Positions 1-7,226 of a stretch of DNA of 35,362 nucleotides are shown here, one piece after another. Position 1 is the first letter of the stretch; each line of letters opens with the position of its first letter. The DNA is from Acidobacteriota bacterium (GTDB lineage Bacteria > Acidobacteriota > Terriglobia > UBA7540). The notes under the pieces were generated by a model that was not told where the DNA came from, did no database searches, and was given only the letters and a program-made list of their open reading frames with translations. Position numbers and translations under genes: made by a program. The stretch spans positions 1-35,362 of the forward strand of contig JAMCXS010000007.1 in NCBI GenBank assembly GCA_023474345.1, given 5' to 3'.

Positions 1-38
1 ACCGTAACCCATATCGCGGGCCATCTGTATTGGCGGTT

Positions 39-89
39 GTAGAGACGCCCCGCTGCGGCGTCTGAGACGTTCCAGTGGAACGTCTCTAC
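39..89. repeat. Nested palindromic repeat (GTAGAGACG...CGTCTCTAC)
   Basis: The outer arms 39-47 and 81-89 are perfectly complementary. Inside them, 44-49 pairs with 57-62, and 64-74 pairs with 76-86 as an 11-bp perfect palindrome around one central base. Transcribed, it could fold either as one long hairpin or as two side-by-side hairpins. Dispersed palindromes of this kind are common between genes in acidobacterial genomes (recollection, not searched). Confidence 0.7.
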
Positions 90-102
90 GGAGACAACAC
101 GG

Positions 103-124
103 GCGGCGGTGGCGACACCGCCGC
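103..124. repeat. GC-rich hairpin with GCGA tetraloop
   Basis: A perfect 9-bp stem (103-111 with 116-124) closes on the four bases GCGA, a GNRA-type loop. There is no T-tract after it, so it does not look like an intrinsic terminator. It is probably a second intergenic repeat type next to the 39-89 palindrome. Confidence 0.6.
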
Positions 125-406
125 TACAGCCCCAGGGAAAAAGACTAGCACGGTAGCCGATGATTGTCAAGAACTTTTTGCACGGCTTTCGTGCCCTGAA
201 AATTTCGCTCAGGCGGCGACGCTCGATTCAAGAGCTTCGAAACGTCTCACGTAATAGCGAGTCAAGCGTTGGGGTTCGAGACGATCGAAACCAAGGCCTA
301 TGAGCCGGATCACCGCGAACCGTGCGGCCCGGCGATATGGGTTACGGTGGCGGGCGGAGCGCGGCTTTTAAGTGGGCTGTATGTTTACAAAAGAAACGGG
401 AACTTT

Positions 407-500
407 CCAGCCGCGACGGGCGTCAATAACGTCAGATTCTTGCGAAAGCCAGTAAACGCAGCGCCACCTCTTATCGGCGTCTGGGTGGAAGGAGGGTTCG
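407..500 (+). repeat. Duplicated ~94-nt leader, copy A
   Basis: This segment lies directly upstream of the start codon at 502. It is repeated at 1388-1481, directly upstream of the start at 1482. The first ~31 nt and the last ~14 nt, which include the purine-rich ribosome binding site GGAAGGAGGG, are nearly identical between copies. The middle is more diverged. The same distance from block to start codon in both copies suggests duplication of a gene leader, or a conserved 5' untranslated element. Confidence 0.6.
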
Positions 501-501
501 G

Positions 502-1107
502 ATGCGCACATTCATGATCGCACTTTTTGTAGGCGCCGTGTTTTGTGGCGGGACATTCGCGGCGCAAGCCGTTCACGCCACTGTGCCCGATGTGCAGACA
601 TTGTTCGAGCAGTTGAAAAGCGCGAATACATCAAAAGAGGCCGCGGATGAATTAGCGAAATTGGGAAAAGAGAACGCGAGGGCAAGGAAATATCTATCCA
701 ATAAACTACCGGAGTTAATAGAAAACGTGCATCGGGGCGCGGTTTGTCGAAATGCCCAGCAACTCGCGGGGAACCTGAAACTTACTAACGCGGTGCCTGG
801 GCTGGTATCCGCGCTAACGCATCAGTTTACGTGCGGAAGGGGCGATATAACATTCACGCAGTGGATGCGGCTGGACGACGACCCCGCAGGCAGGGCTCTG
901 GTCGAGATCGGGGAGCCCTCGGTGGGCCCCGTCTCCAAGCTTCTGGAGAGTGTCGACAAGATCGTCAGGTCGCGGGCGACGCTGGTGCTTTTGAACATCG
1001 ACTCTCCTGCCGCGATTCAGGCGATACGCAATCATTTTCCGAAGGAGAAAGATCCGGGTCTCAAGCGGCTCATGGCCAACCATTTGAGGCCTGACAATGC
1101 TAAGTGA
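502..1107 (+). CDS. Secreted protein with HEAT-like helical repeats
   Basis: This encodes 201 residues of unknown function. The first ~20 residues form a signal peptide (MRTF, a hydrophobic core, then an AQA-type cleavage site), so the protein should be exported. The remainder is helical and alanine/leucine-rich. Segments such as AADELAKLGKENARARKYL, GRALVEIGEPSVGPVSKLL and RATLVLLNIDSPAAIQAI have the look of HEAT/armadillo-type repeats, which usually bind other proteins. The ATG at 502 is preceded at ideal spacing by GGAGGG (491-496). The leader is duplicated upstream of the next secreted-protein gene, so the two may once have been regulated together. No catalytic motif is visible. HEAT-like is a judgement from pattern only. 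Confidence 0.75.
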   Translation: MRTFMIALFVGAVFCGGTFAAQAVHATVPDVQTLFEQLKSANTSKEAADELAKLGKENARARKYLSNKLPELIENVHRGAVCRNAQQLAGNLKLTNAVPGLVSALTHQFTCGRGDITFTQWMRLDDDPAGRALVEIGEPSVGPVSKLLESVDKIVRSRATLVLLNIDSPAAIQAIRNHFPKEKDPGLKRLMANHLRPDNAK

Positions 1108-1281
1108 GGGACGGATACTGCCTTCCTGAGTGAGTTGTTTGGAAACAAACCCGCGGTCAATCAAAGGCGCATTGACGGTGACTGCCTCACGGGTGGAGAA
1201 AAGGGGGGACGAGATATGAGAGCCCGCAGGAATCGGCCTCGGGGCCAGAGGGTGGACCACGGCCTCGCTTGGAGGGTAAAC

Positions 1282-1410
1282 ATGAATACGGCATTCAAAG
1301 CTGGTTTGATTTTGGCCGTCTCGACAGCGGGCGTCGCCCCTGGGTTATGCATAGCAAACGGAAAATACGCCGTCGCTGCCGGTCCTGCCAGCCGCGGCGG
1401 GGGTCAATAA
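1282..1410 (+). CDS. Possible 42-aa secreted peptide or gene remnant
   Basis: A short reading frame starts at ATG 1282 with GGAGG at 1271-1275, a good ribosome binding site at normal spacing. The product begins like a signal peptide (MNTAFKAG, then a hydrophobic run to GLCIA). It ends after 42 residues, inside leader repeat copy B. The tail is glycine/alanine-rich and low in information. Either it is a tiny exported peptide, or it is the 5' stub of a gene cut off when the leader repeat landed. I favour a remnant. Confidence 0.35.
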   Translation: MNTAFKAGLILAVSTAGVAPGLCIANGKYAVAAGPASRGGGQ

Positions 1411-1481
1411 CGTCAGACTCCCCGAAGGCTGGCACCCACAGCATCGCTCTATGCCGCCGTGGGAATGGAAGGAGGGTTCAG
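1388..1481 (+). repeat. Duplicated ~94-nt leader, copy B
   Basis: This is the second copy of the leader at 407-500. The conserved start (CCAGCCGCG, then GTCAATAACGTCAGA) and end (TGGAAGGAGGGTTC) lie at almost the same spacing as in copy A (80 versus 79 nt between the landmarks). It ends immediately before the GTG start at 1482. Unlike copy A, it contains a CCAGCC...GGCTGG pairing, so one conserved RNA fold is not supported. Confidence 0.6.
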
Positions 1482-1603
1482 GTGGTGAGCACTGCCGGAA
1501 ATGTTCTGATGGCGGTTCTGATCCTGTGTTCAACCGCGCTGGCACAACCGAAGCGCCCATACTTCCGCCACCCGGAACTGGTCGGAGGGTCGTGGGAGTT
1601 CAC

Positions 1604-1633
1604 TAGTGTAGTGTCTCTCAAGTAGCTTTACAA
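1604..1633 (+). repeat. IS630-type left terminal inverted repeat
   Basis: The outer 14 nt (TAGTGTAGTGTCTC) and the inner 11 nt (TAGCTTTACAA) are identical to the right end in inverted orientation. Four mismatches lie in the middle. The first two bases are the TA target copy. Confidence 0.9.
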
Positions 1634-2745
1634 TGAGGTTGGGTTTTGCTATCCTCTGGTGCATGTGGAACCCAGCCGCAGCTCTTGATCTGCCGTCGGA
1701 ACAGAGACAACTTTTGCAATCCTGGATCAACGCCAAGAACACGCCTCAGAAAGTGGCGTTCCGAGCCCGCGTCGTCATGATGGCCAGCGAAGGTCGTGCG
1801 AATCGCGACATCGCCCGCACCCTGGAGACGAGTCGGCCCACGGTGCTGCTCTGGCGCGAGCGGTTTGCCGCGCAAGGCCCGCAAGCGTTGCTGGAGGACG
1901 CACCGGGGCGTGGGCGCAAAGCCCAAATCCCGGTCGAGAAAGTCCGCACAATTGTCGAAGCCACGCTGCACAGTCGACCGCCGGCAGCCACGCATTGGAG
2001 CGTGCGCACGATGGCGAAAGCTCAAGGCGTCAGCCCCGCGACCGTGCAACGCATTTGGGATGCGCATGGTCTCGAGCCGCATCGCGTCAAAACCTTCAAG
2101 CTGTCGCGCGACAAGCATTTTGTTGAAAAGCTGACCGATGTGGTCGGACTCTATCTGAATCCTCCCGATAAAGCGCTGGTGCTGTGCGTGGATGAAAAGA
2201 GCCAGATTCAGGCCTTGGATCGCACCCAGCCGGGCTTGCCCATGAAGCGGGGCCGCTGCGGAACCATGACGCACGACTACAAACGCCACGGCACGACCAC
2301 GCTGTTTGCAGCCTTGAACGTCCTGGAAGGGACTGTCATCGGTCATTGCATGCCTCGACATCGACACCAGGAGTTCCTGAAATTCCTTCGCCAGCTCGAC
2401 CGCGAGATTCCGACCGGACTCGATCTGCATATGATTCTCGACAACTACGGAACCCACAAACATCCCGGCGTCCAAAGCTGGTTGGCGAAACATCCAAGGT
2501 TTCATTTGCACTTCACGCCCACCAGCTCATCCTGGCTCAACTTGGTGGAGCGATGGTTTCGCGAGCTGACCGAAAAGCGGATTCGGCGCGGCACCTTCGC
2601 CAGTGTCAAAGAACTCGTCGCCGCCATCCGCGAATACCTCGACCACAACAACCAACAACCCAGACCTTTCGTCTGGAAAGCCAGCACGGAACGTATCTTG
2701 GAAAAAGTCGCCCGTTGTAAAGCTATCTACGAGACACTACACTAG
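1633..2745 (+). CDS. IS630-family DDE transposase
   Basis: This 370-residue enzyme cuts and pastes the surrounding element at TA sites. The N-terminal ~150 residues hold helix-turn-helix segments (NRDIARTLETSRPTVLLWRE, then SVRTMAKAQGVSPATVQRIW). These are typical of the paired-like DNA-binding part of the family. The catalytic triad is visible: D187 in CVDEKSQIQAL, D270 in MILDNYGTHKH and E306 in SSSWLNLVERWF, with 35 residues between the last two. Length and all motifs are complete. The start could be ATG 1633, whose first base is the last base of the left repeat, or ATG 1663, which gives 360 residues. Neither has a strong ribosome binding site. The stop codon TAG at 2743-2745 is made from the TA target copy plus the first host base, so termination depends on the insertion site. 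Confidence 0.93.
   Translation: MRLGFAILWCMWNPAAALDLPSEQRQLLQSWINAKNTPQKVAFRARVVMMASEGRANRDIARTLETSRPTVLLWRERFAAQGPQALLEDAPGRGRKAQIPVEKVRTIVEATLHSRPPAATHWSVRTMAKAQGVSPATVQRIWDAHGLEPHRVKTFKLSRDKHFVEKLTDVVGLYLNPPDKALVLCVDEKSQIQALDRTQPGLPMKRGRCGTMTHDYKRHGTTTLFAALNVLEGTVIGHCMPRHRHQEFLKFLRQLDREIPTGLDLHMILDNYGTHKHPGVQSWLAKHPRFHLHFTPTSSSWLNLVERWFRELTEKRIRRGTFASVKELVAAIREYLDHNNQQPRPFVWKASTERILEKVARCKAIYETLH
2715..2744 (-). repeat. IS630-type right terminal inverted repeat
   Basis: This is the reverse complement of the left end with 26 of 30 positions matching. It overlaps the last codons of the transposase, so the coding region runs to the very end of the element. The last two bases are the second TA copy. 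Confidence 0.9.
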
Positions 2746-3478
2746 TTCCTCCGGCACGTATGGCCTTTTCATTTCGGTACAAACATGGTGGCGCGATCCG
2801 GTGGCGGTGGTTCCGTGCCCCGGTGGGAGCTGCCGCTGTAGTCCGGATGCCTTTAAGAGCGCGCTGGCCAATCCGCGTACGATCACGAACCAAGTGGTTT
2901 CTGTCAGTGGCTATATTCCTGGCCACGATGCCCAATATCGGGGCTATTATTCAAAAATCCTGACCGGCAATCGACTTAAGTTGGACTGGGCCGACATGGA
3001 AATTGTCTTTCACCCTAAAGCCGGGGAATGGACTGGCACATGGAGCGGCCGAGAGGTGGTTCTCAGGCGGCCCACTCCTTCGCGCGGCGTGAAGCGGAGT
3101 CCGTTCGTCGGCGAATGGGCGGGACTACCAACCGCGAACAAGCCCACGTTGCCCGCCGAGCTGCACATTGCAGAGTCATTGGACGGAACCCTTACGGCAT
3201 GGCTCGACAGGAAAATAGGCGCTCTTGATTGCGAGACTCGCTCCGTGAGAATTTCCCAGTCAAGCGGGGAGCTGGTCAAGATATTTTTCGACAGTCGCGG
3301 CAAGATTAGTATGCAAACCACCAATCCCCTGGGCGCATCATTCCGGTATCTCGGGACACTCACAGCAGACAGTACGGAAATCGTGGGAGCATGGAGCAGC
3401 CAAGATGGGGAGCACTCTAGTGCGCCGGGGAATTTTCGGCGCATTCCTGGAAAGGCGCGTTGGTACCCGCGGCACTGA

Positions 3479-3953
3479 TTTCTGTGTCGCGGCTCTTGTA
3501 TTCTTCGGACCAGAAAGCCGTGACGAACAATACATCGTTCCGCCTGGAACGTACCATTACTGGCCACCTGGCCTGTAGCAAGCGCGGGTCTTTAGATCTA
3601 TCGATGTTAGGGTTGGCGTGTGGCATCAAAGCCCTGAAAGGGCGCGGCAGGGAGGCCCCGGGCGTGAGCGGGTAGCCTTAGTCAATCGGCTTTTTGATTG
3701 ACCGAGGGTTTGTGCCGTTTTGAAAGGCCCACGGACAGGAAGGCGATGTCCGTGGCTACCGCTCCCTCGGAGCTTGTTGATCCCGTCACTGGTTTTTGTG
3801 TCGCGGGGTCTTATATTATTAGGCCTCAAAAAACCCGCGACGGACAAAATGCCATCGCGGCTAGTTGTGCCGCGAAGCGGCGGGCGCGAATTTAGCCAGG
3901 ACCGCGGATCTGAAAATCGGCGCTCTGTGTTGATGGAGGGAGGTAGGAGAAAC
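3479..3953. repeat. Gene-free stretch with five or more hairpins
   Basis: I see no real gene in this 475-nt stretch. It contains separate inverted repeats: 3486-3493 with 3517-3524 (one mismatch), 3536-3541 with 3546-3551, 3681-3687 with 3696-3702, 3729-3737 with 3747-3755 (perfect 9 bp), and 3800-3807 with 3834-3841 (perfect 8 bp). The first and last are related in sequence (TGTGTCGCGG followed by TCTT and an AT-rich part), so one repeat type occurs twice. An AAGCCCTGAAAGGGCG motif lies near 3630. This looks like accumulated intergenic palindromes rather than one regulatory RNA. Confidence 0.6.
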
Positions 3954-5090
3954 ATGATCACCCGAAGGAGCTTTTTGAAAGGGTTGGTGGTAGGAGCAGG
4001 AATCGCCGAGGCCACAAGCACGATCGGGTTACCGGCTCGGACAGCGCCGAGGCGTGCCGCTCCCAATGAGATCAAAGCGTTTTGCATCGATTTTAATTGG
4101 GTTCACCGGAACAAAGCGTCGATCTTTGCGCCACCGGGCCACTGGGGCGATGCCTCGCCGGAAGAGCACGTGCGCTGGTACGATGAGCTGGGCGCGAACG
4201 TAATCCAAACGTTTGCTGTTTCCTGCAACGGCTACGCCTGGTATAAGAACGGTTTTGTGCCTGCCCAGCCCGGACTGAAATACGACTTCCTTCCCGACAT
4301 GGTCAGGCTCGGCCACAAAAAAGGGAAGCTGGTCATGGGTTACTTTTGTATCGGCGCCAACGAGAAATGGGGCCAGGATCATCCCGACCTCAGTTACGGC
4401 ACGCCTTATACTCCCCACATTCCCTTTACCGACCAATATTTGGATTACCTTTCGAAATCCATGGAGAATGCCATCAGGAAGACGGGAATGGACGGCTACA
4501 TGATCGACTGGGTATGGAACCCTTCCGCGGGACTCCGGAAAAGGGGCTGGATACCCGCGGAGCAGGAGCTATTCACACAGCTCACCGGCAAGCCGTTCCC
4601 TAAGAACGGCCACCCGGCTGCGGAGGAAGAACTCGCATACGAGCGCAAGGCGATCAACCGTTGCTGGGCGCGCATCAAGGAAAGCCGCGACAAGGCGAAC
4701 CCGAAGTGTATTTTATGGGTTTCCGTCAACGATTTTGCCGCCCCATCCATCCATGACTCACCCATGCTCAAGCAAGTGGACTGGGCGATGAATGAATCGC
4801 CGGACATGAAGCTTTACCGAATCGGGCAGCAAATGAAAGGGCCGCAGACGCGCCTGATCCAGAATTTGGTGGGGTGGTCCACAGACAACGCTCCGGAATT
4901 TCTGTCGGACCCGAAAAATCCCCGAGATAATCTCTATGGGTTTGCCATGCCAAGAGCCAATTCGCTTCCGCTTCCGGCTGAGGAGTACCTGAGCAAGCCT
5001 ATCGATAGCTTTGCGGGACAAGGAATTTATAGCACAAACGACAGGAATATTGCTGCGCTCGCAAGGTTCTACCGCGGCTTACCACTCTGA
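3954..5090 (+). CDS. Tat-exported putative glycosyl hydrolase (GHL6-like)
   Basis: The product has 378 residues. ATG 3954 is chosen because it follows GGGAGGTAGGAG at good spacing and starts a clear twin-arginine signal (TRRSFLKG and a hydrophobic stretch). A folded, possibly cofactor-bearing or metal-dependent, exported protein is expected. The body reads as a TIM-barrel glycosidase. EELGANVIQ-type segments such as YDELGANVIQTFAV, NGYAWY, PGLKYDFLPDMV and KLVMGYFCIGANEKWGQDHPD follow the pattern of the hypothetical glycosyl hydrolase 6 family (PF14871). GMDGYMIDWVWNP carries acidic residues that could be catalytic. The substrate is unknown. It may serve the glycan locus that begins at 19829, although it lies 15 kb away. 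The family assignment is from recalled pattern, and the catalytic residues are not proven. Confidence 0.75.
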   Translation: MITRRSFLKGLVVGAGIAEATSTIGLPARTAPRRAAPNEIKAFCIDFNWVHRNKASIFAPPGHWGDASPEEHVRWYDELGANVIQTFAVSCNGYAWYKNGFVPAQPGLKYDFLPDMVRLGHKKGKLVMGYFCIGANEKWGQDHPDLSYGTPYTPHIPFTDQYLDYLSKSMENAIRKTGMDGYMIDWVWNPSAGLRKRGWIPAEQELFTQLTGKPFPKNGHPAAEEELAYERKAINRCWARIKESRDKANPKCILWVSVNDFAAPSIHDSPMLKQVDWAMNESPDMKLYRIGQQMKGPQTRLIQNLVGWSTDNAPEFLSDPKNPRDNLYGFAMPRANSLPLPAEEYLSKPIDSFAGQGIYSTNDRNIAALARFYRGLPL

Positions 5091-5134
5091 TTTTCTCGGA
5101 ATACGATGTTCGGAGTCCCCGGCCCGCGAGCGAG

Positions 5135-5515
5135 TCACGGCTTTTGAGCTTGAAAGACCATGGTTTCAAAACTGTTTGCGAATTCCCCGCTTGATATTTG
5201 ATGGCTCTCCAGACCGGTCAGGTTGGGATCATCGCTCTGCCCAACCGGAAAGCGACGAACGTTCACAAAGCCCGTCCGGAGAAGGGACTCGCGCAACGTT
5301 GGCTGGTCGTAGATAAAGCGATGTCCCCATGCTCGCACGGAGTGATTGACAATAAAACACTCGGGACGTGTATGTCTGGGTAGATTGCAGAACTCGATGG
5401 CCCATTCAACGTATTCGCCCTGTTCCGGGCCGTGCTTGCAGTACACGGAAAGAATCCTTTCCAGGTCTGGCGTCGCAAGCCTCAATTTCCCGCCTGAGCG
5501 GAATTGTTCGGCAAC
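5135..5515 (-). pseudogene. SAM methyltransferase C-terminal remnant
   Basis: On the minus strand an open frame of about 127 codons reads VAEQFRSGGKLRLATPDLER, later YDQPTLRESLLRTGFVNVRR and VGQSDDPNLTGLESH. This is the usual C-terminal half of class I SAM-dependent methyltransferases found in sugar and polysaccharide loci (...PGGxLRxATPDL... then ...L..AGF..V...GxSDxPxLxGLE.H). The N-terminal half with the SAM-binding glycine motif is missing. A stop (5516-5518) precedes the piece and no ATG or good ribosome binding site starts it. The frame just upstream (EEAWAACIRRL) might be the same gene after a frameshift. It is probably a dead fragment. A sequencing error is an alternative for the frameshift, but not for the missing N-terminus. 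Confidence 0.65.
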
Positions 5516-5781
5516 CTACGAATACACGCGGCCCACGCTTCTTCCTCCTGTGATTATCCCTGCCGAAATGAGGCATCGCATTATAGCATTCCACGGGCCG
5601 GTCCCCAAACTGGCAGCCAAGAAACGCTACCCGATCGCTGTCGGGGAAAGCTATATTTTGCTCCTCTCAATAGTTCGCCAAAAAGGGTTATGATGGTTGA
5701 ATGTTCAGGAAGTGGCGAGAAACGCCCTCAAGCATTTGATCAACAGGCGGATCGCAGCAGTTTAAGCGAGGGAGGTTAGTG

Positions 5782-7134
5782 ATGCGGATTTCGATTATCG
5801 GATGCGGGTATGTTGGGCTGGTGACGGGCGCCTGCCTTGCTGAAGCAGGCCATGAAGTGGTTTGCACGGATAACGACGCGGCGAAGATAGGTGTGCTGAA
5901 CCAGGGACGCATTCCCATTTATGAGCCTCATCTGGATCAACTGGTGGACGGGAACCGGAAGAAGGAAAAACTGGTGTTTACAGACAATGCTTCGGAAGCT
6001 GTCCGGTCCAGCAGTGCGATCTTTATCTGCGTCGGGACGCCGCCTCTTGAAAACGGAGACGCCGATCTTTCCGCGATTGACGCCGTGGCGCGGGTGATCG
6101 CCACCGAGTCTGCGAGTCCGAAGCTGGTGATTGAAAAGAGCACCGTGCCCGTGCAGACGGGCCAGCAGCTTAAGCAAGCCCTGGCGGTTTATGGGCGCAA
6201 GGCCGGCGTGGGCTTCCGCATTGCATCGAATCCGGAATTTCTCCGCGAAGGGACTGCCGTCGAAGATTTCCTGCATCCTGATCGCATCGTGGTGGGCGTT
6301 GAGGATGAGACTACCGAGCGGGAACTGCGGGAAATTTATGGTCCCATTCTCGATGGGAAGTTCAACTGCCCGGTGCACAATCCGAGTTGTCCTCCCCATG
6401 AGCAACCGAACTTTGTGGTAACCACGATCAACAGCGCGGAGCTTATCAAGCACGCCTCAAACTCCTTTTTGGCGTTGAAAATTTCCTATGCGAACGCCCT
6501 TGCCGACATGTGCGAACGCCTGGGAGCGAATGTTGAAGAAGTGACGCGCGCGATGGGCCTCGATCCGCGAATCCGTCCGGAGTTTTTGCGCGCGGGACTC
6601 GGCTTCGGCGGTTTTTGCCTTCCCAAGGACATCCAGGCGTTTATCCGGCTGGCTGAGCGGGCCGGGATGGACTTTGCGTTATTGAAGGAAGCGGAGCGCA
6701 TCAATAAGCAGCGCATCGCGCGATTCCTGGAAAAAACCCGGAACTCGCTATGGGTTGTTAAGGGGAAAAGGGTCGGGATGCTGGGACTGGCGTTTAAACC
6801 CAACACCGACGACATCCGATTTGCGCCGGGCATCGAGCTGATCCGGCGATTTCTGTCCGAGGGCGCCTTCGTTAGCGCCTACGACCCGGCGGCGATGGAC
6901 AAGGCCCGGGCAATCTTTCCCGAGATCAGCTACCGCCAGAATGCTTACGAGGTTGCTAAAGGCGCCGATGCCTTGCTGATCGTGACCGAGTGGCAGGAGT
7001 TTCGAGGGCTCGACTGGGAACGCATCTACGATTCGATGGCACGACCCCTAGTGATCGACGGGCGCAACCTGCTTGACCCCGCCGTGATGGCCAGACTCGG
7101 CTTTGAGTACCATTCCTTTGGCCGGCCGGAATGA
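5782..7134 (+). CDS. ugd: UDP-glucose 6-dehydrogenase
   Basis: The enzyme oxidises UDP-glucose to UDP-glucuronate with two NAD+, supplying acidic sugar for capsule or exopolysaccharide. The product has 450 residues, the usual length. The N-terminal Rossmann fold has GCGYVGLVTGACLAEAGH at residues 8-25. The central part contains SNPEFLREGTAVEDF and LKISYANALADMCE. The catalytic cysteine is C279 in GFGGFCLPKD. The C-terminal UDP-binding domain begins near GLAFKPNTDDIRFAPG. ATG 5782 is preferred over the in-frame GTG 5779, because GGAGG (5771-5775) is 6 nt from the ATG and only 3 from the GTG. The next forward gene starts 92 nt downstream. Related nucleotide-sugar dehydrogenases (GDP-mannose, UDP-N-acetylmannosamine) are the alternatives, but the UDP-glucose type fits best. 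Confidence 0.93.
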   Translation: MRISIIGCGYVGLVTGACLAEAGHEVVCTDNDAAKIGVLNQGRIPIYEPHLDQLVDGNRKKEKLVFTDNASEAVRSSSAIFICVGTPPLENGDADLSAIDAVARVIATESASPKLVIEKSTVPVQTGQQLKQALAVYGRKAGVGFRIASNPEFLREGTAVEDFLHPDRIVVGVEDETTERELREIYGPILDGKFNCPVHNPSCPPHEQPNFVVTTINSAELIKHASNSFLALKISYANALADMCERLGANVEEVTRAMGLDPRIRPEFLRAGLGFGGFCLPKDIQAFIRLAERAGMDFALLKEAERINKQRIARFLEKTRNSLWVVKGKRVGMLGLAFKPNTDDIRFAPGIELIRRFLSEGAFVSAYDPAAMDKARAIFPEISYRQNAYEVAKGADALLIVTEWQEFRGLDWERIYDSMARPLVIDGRNLLDPAVMARLGFEYHSFGRPE

Positions 7135-7161
7135 ATCACTTCCGTTGAGTTCAGGGGGCAG

Positions 7162-7179
7162 CCCCGGCTCCAGCCGGGG
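7162..7179 (+). repeat. GC-rich hairpin after ugd
   Basis: CCCCGGCT (7162-7169) pairs perfectly with AGCCGGGG (7172-7179). It lies 27 nt after the ugd stop. There is no run of T after it, so it is at best a weak or Rho-assisted transcription boundary, or an mRNA 3' stabiliser. Confidence 0.4.
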
Positions 7180-7226
7180 AGTGATTCATCTTCCTGCTCT
7201 TGTAAGAAGCCTGAATATAGCGCCGC

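Larger units (their letters stand above)
1..348. repeat. Palindrome cluster bounded by an inverted repeat
   Basis: This gene-free stretch begins with a 22-nt sequence (1-22) that returns in inverted orientation at 326-348 with a single one-base indel. Between the arms lie at least three palindromes (39-89 and 103-124). No protein gene is convincing here. The arrangement could be a small non-autonomous mobile element or two outward copies of an intergenic repeat. Because the left arm starts at base 1, the true boundary may lie outside the window. Confidence 0.55.
1604..2744 (+). mobile_element. IS630-family insertion sequence (complete)
   Basis: The element is about 1.14 kb including both TA copies. 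Its 30-nt terminal inverted repeats (1604-1633 and 2715-2744) match at 26 of 30 positions. It is flanked by TA/TA, the target duplication typical of the IS630/Tc1-mariner group. It carries one full-length DDE transposase reading outward to the right end. Both ends, the transposase and the host frame are all intact, so it appears potentially active and recently inserted. Confidence 0.92.
1482..3478 (+). pseudogene. Secreted beta-rich protein gene interrupted by IS630-type element
   Basis: The gene is split into 1482-1604 (signal peptide and start) and 2745-3478. It starts at GTG 1482 (GTG 1485 is possible), with GGAGG at 1471-1475. The first 21 residues end in a hydrophobic run and ALA-QP, a typical signal peptidase site. 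Removing the element plus one TA joins ...GGSWEFT to SSSGTYGLF... in frame and gives a 285-residue protein. The C-terminal half (GEWAGLP, AELHIAESLDGTLTAWLD, YLGTLTADSTEIVGAWSSQ) resembles a beta-sheet domain that I recall from acidobacterial secreted proteins and serine hydrolases (G.W.G.L ... G.Y.GTL ... I.G.W.Q). No enzyme active site is visible. The rest of the frame is undamaged, so the insertion is probably recent. As it stands, the first exon-like piece stops at 1625 inside the element. Confidence 0.85.

Noticed and set aside
262-292. tRNA-like GGTTCGAGAC motif
   Set aside because: No matching acceptor, D or anticodon stems can be drawn around it.
269-517. 82-codon frame upstream of the HEAT-like gene
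   Set aside because: It has no conventional ribosome binding site and runs through the palindrome arm and leader repeat. Its peptide partly reflects the repeat, so it is not a convincing gene.
1618-2511. 297-codon open frame on the minus strand inside the insertion sequence
   Set aside because: It is the antisense shadow of the transposase, with high histidine/arginine content and no motif.
7162-7179. Intrinsic terminator after ugd
   Set aside because: The stem is good but no T-run follows, so it is listed only as a hairpin.
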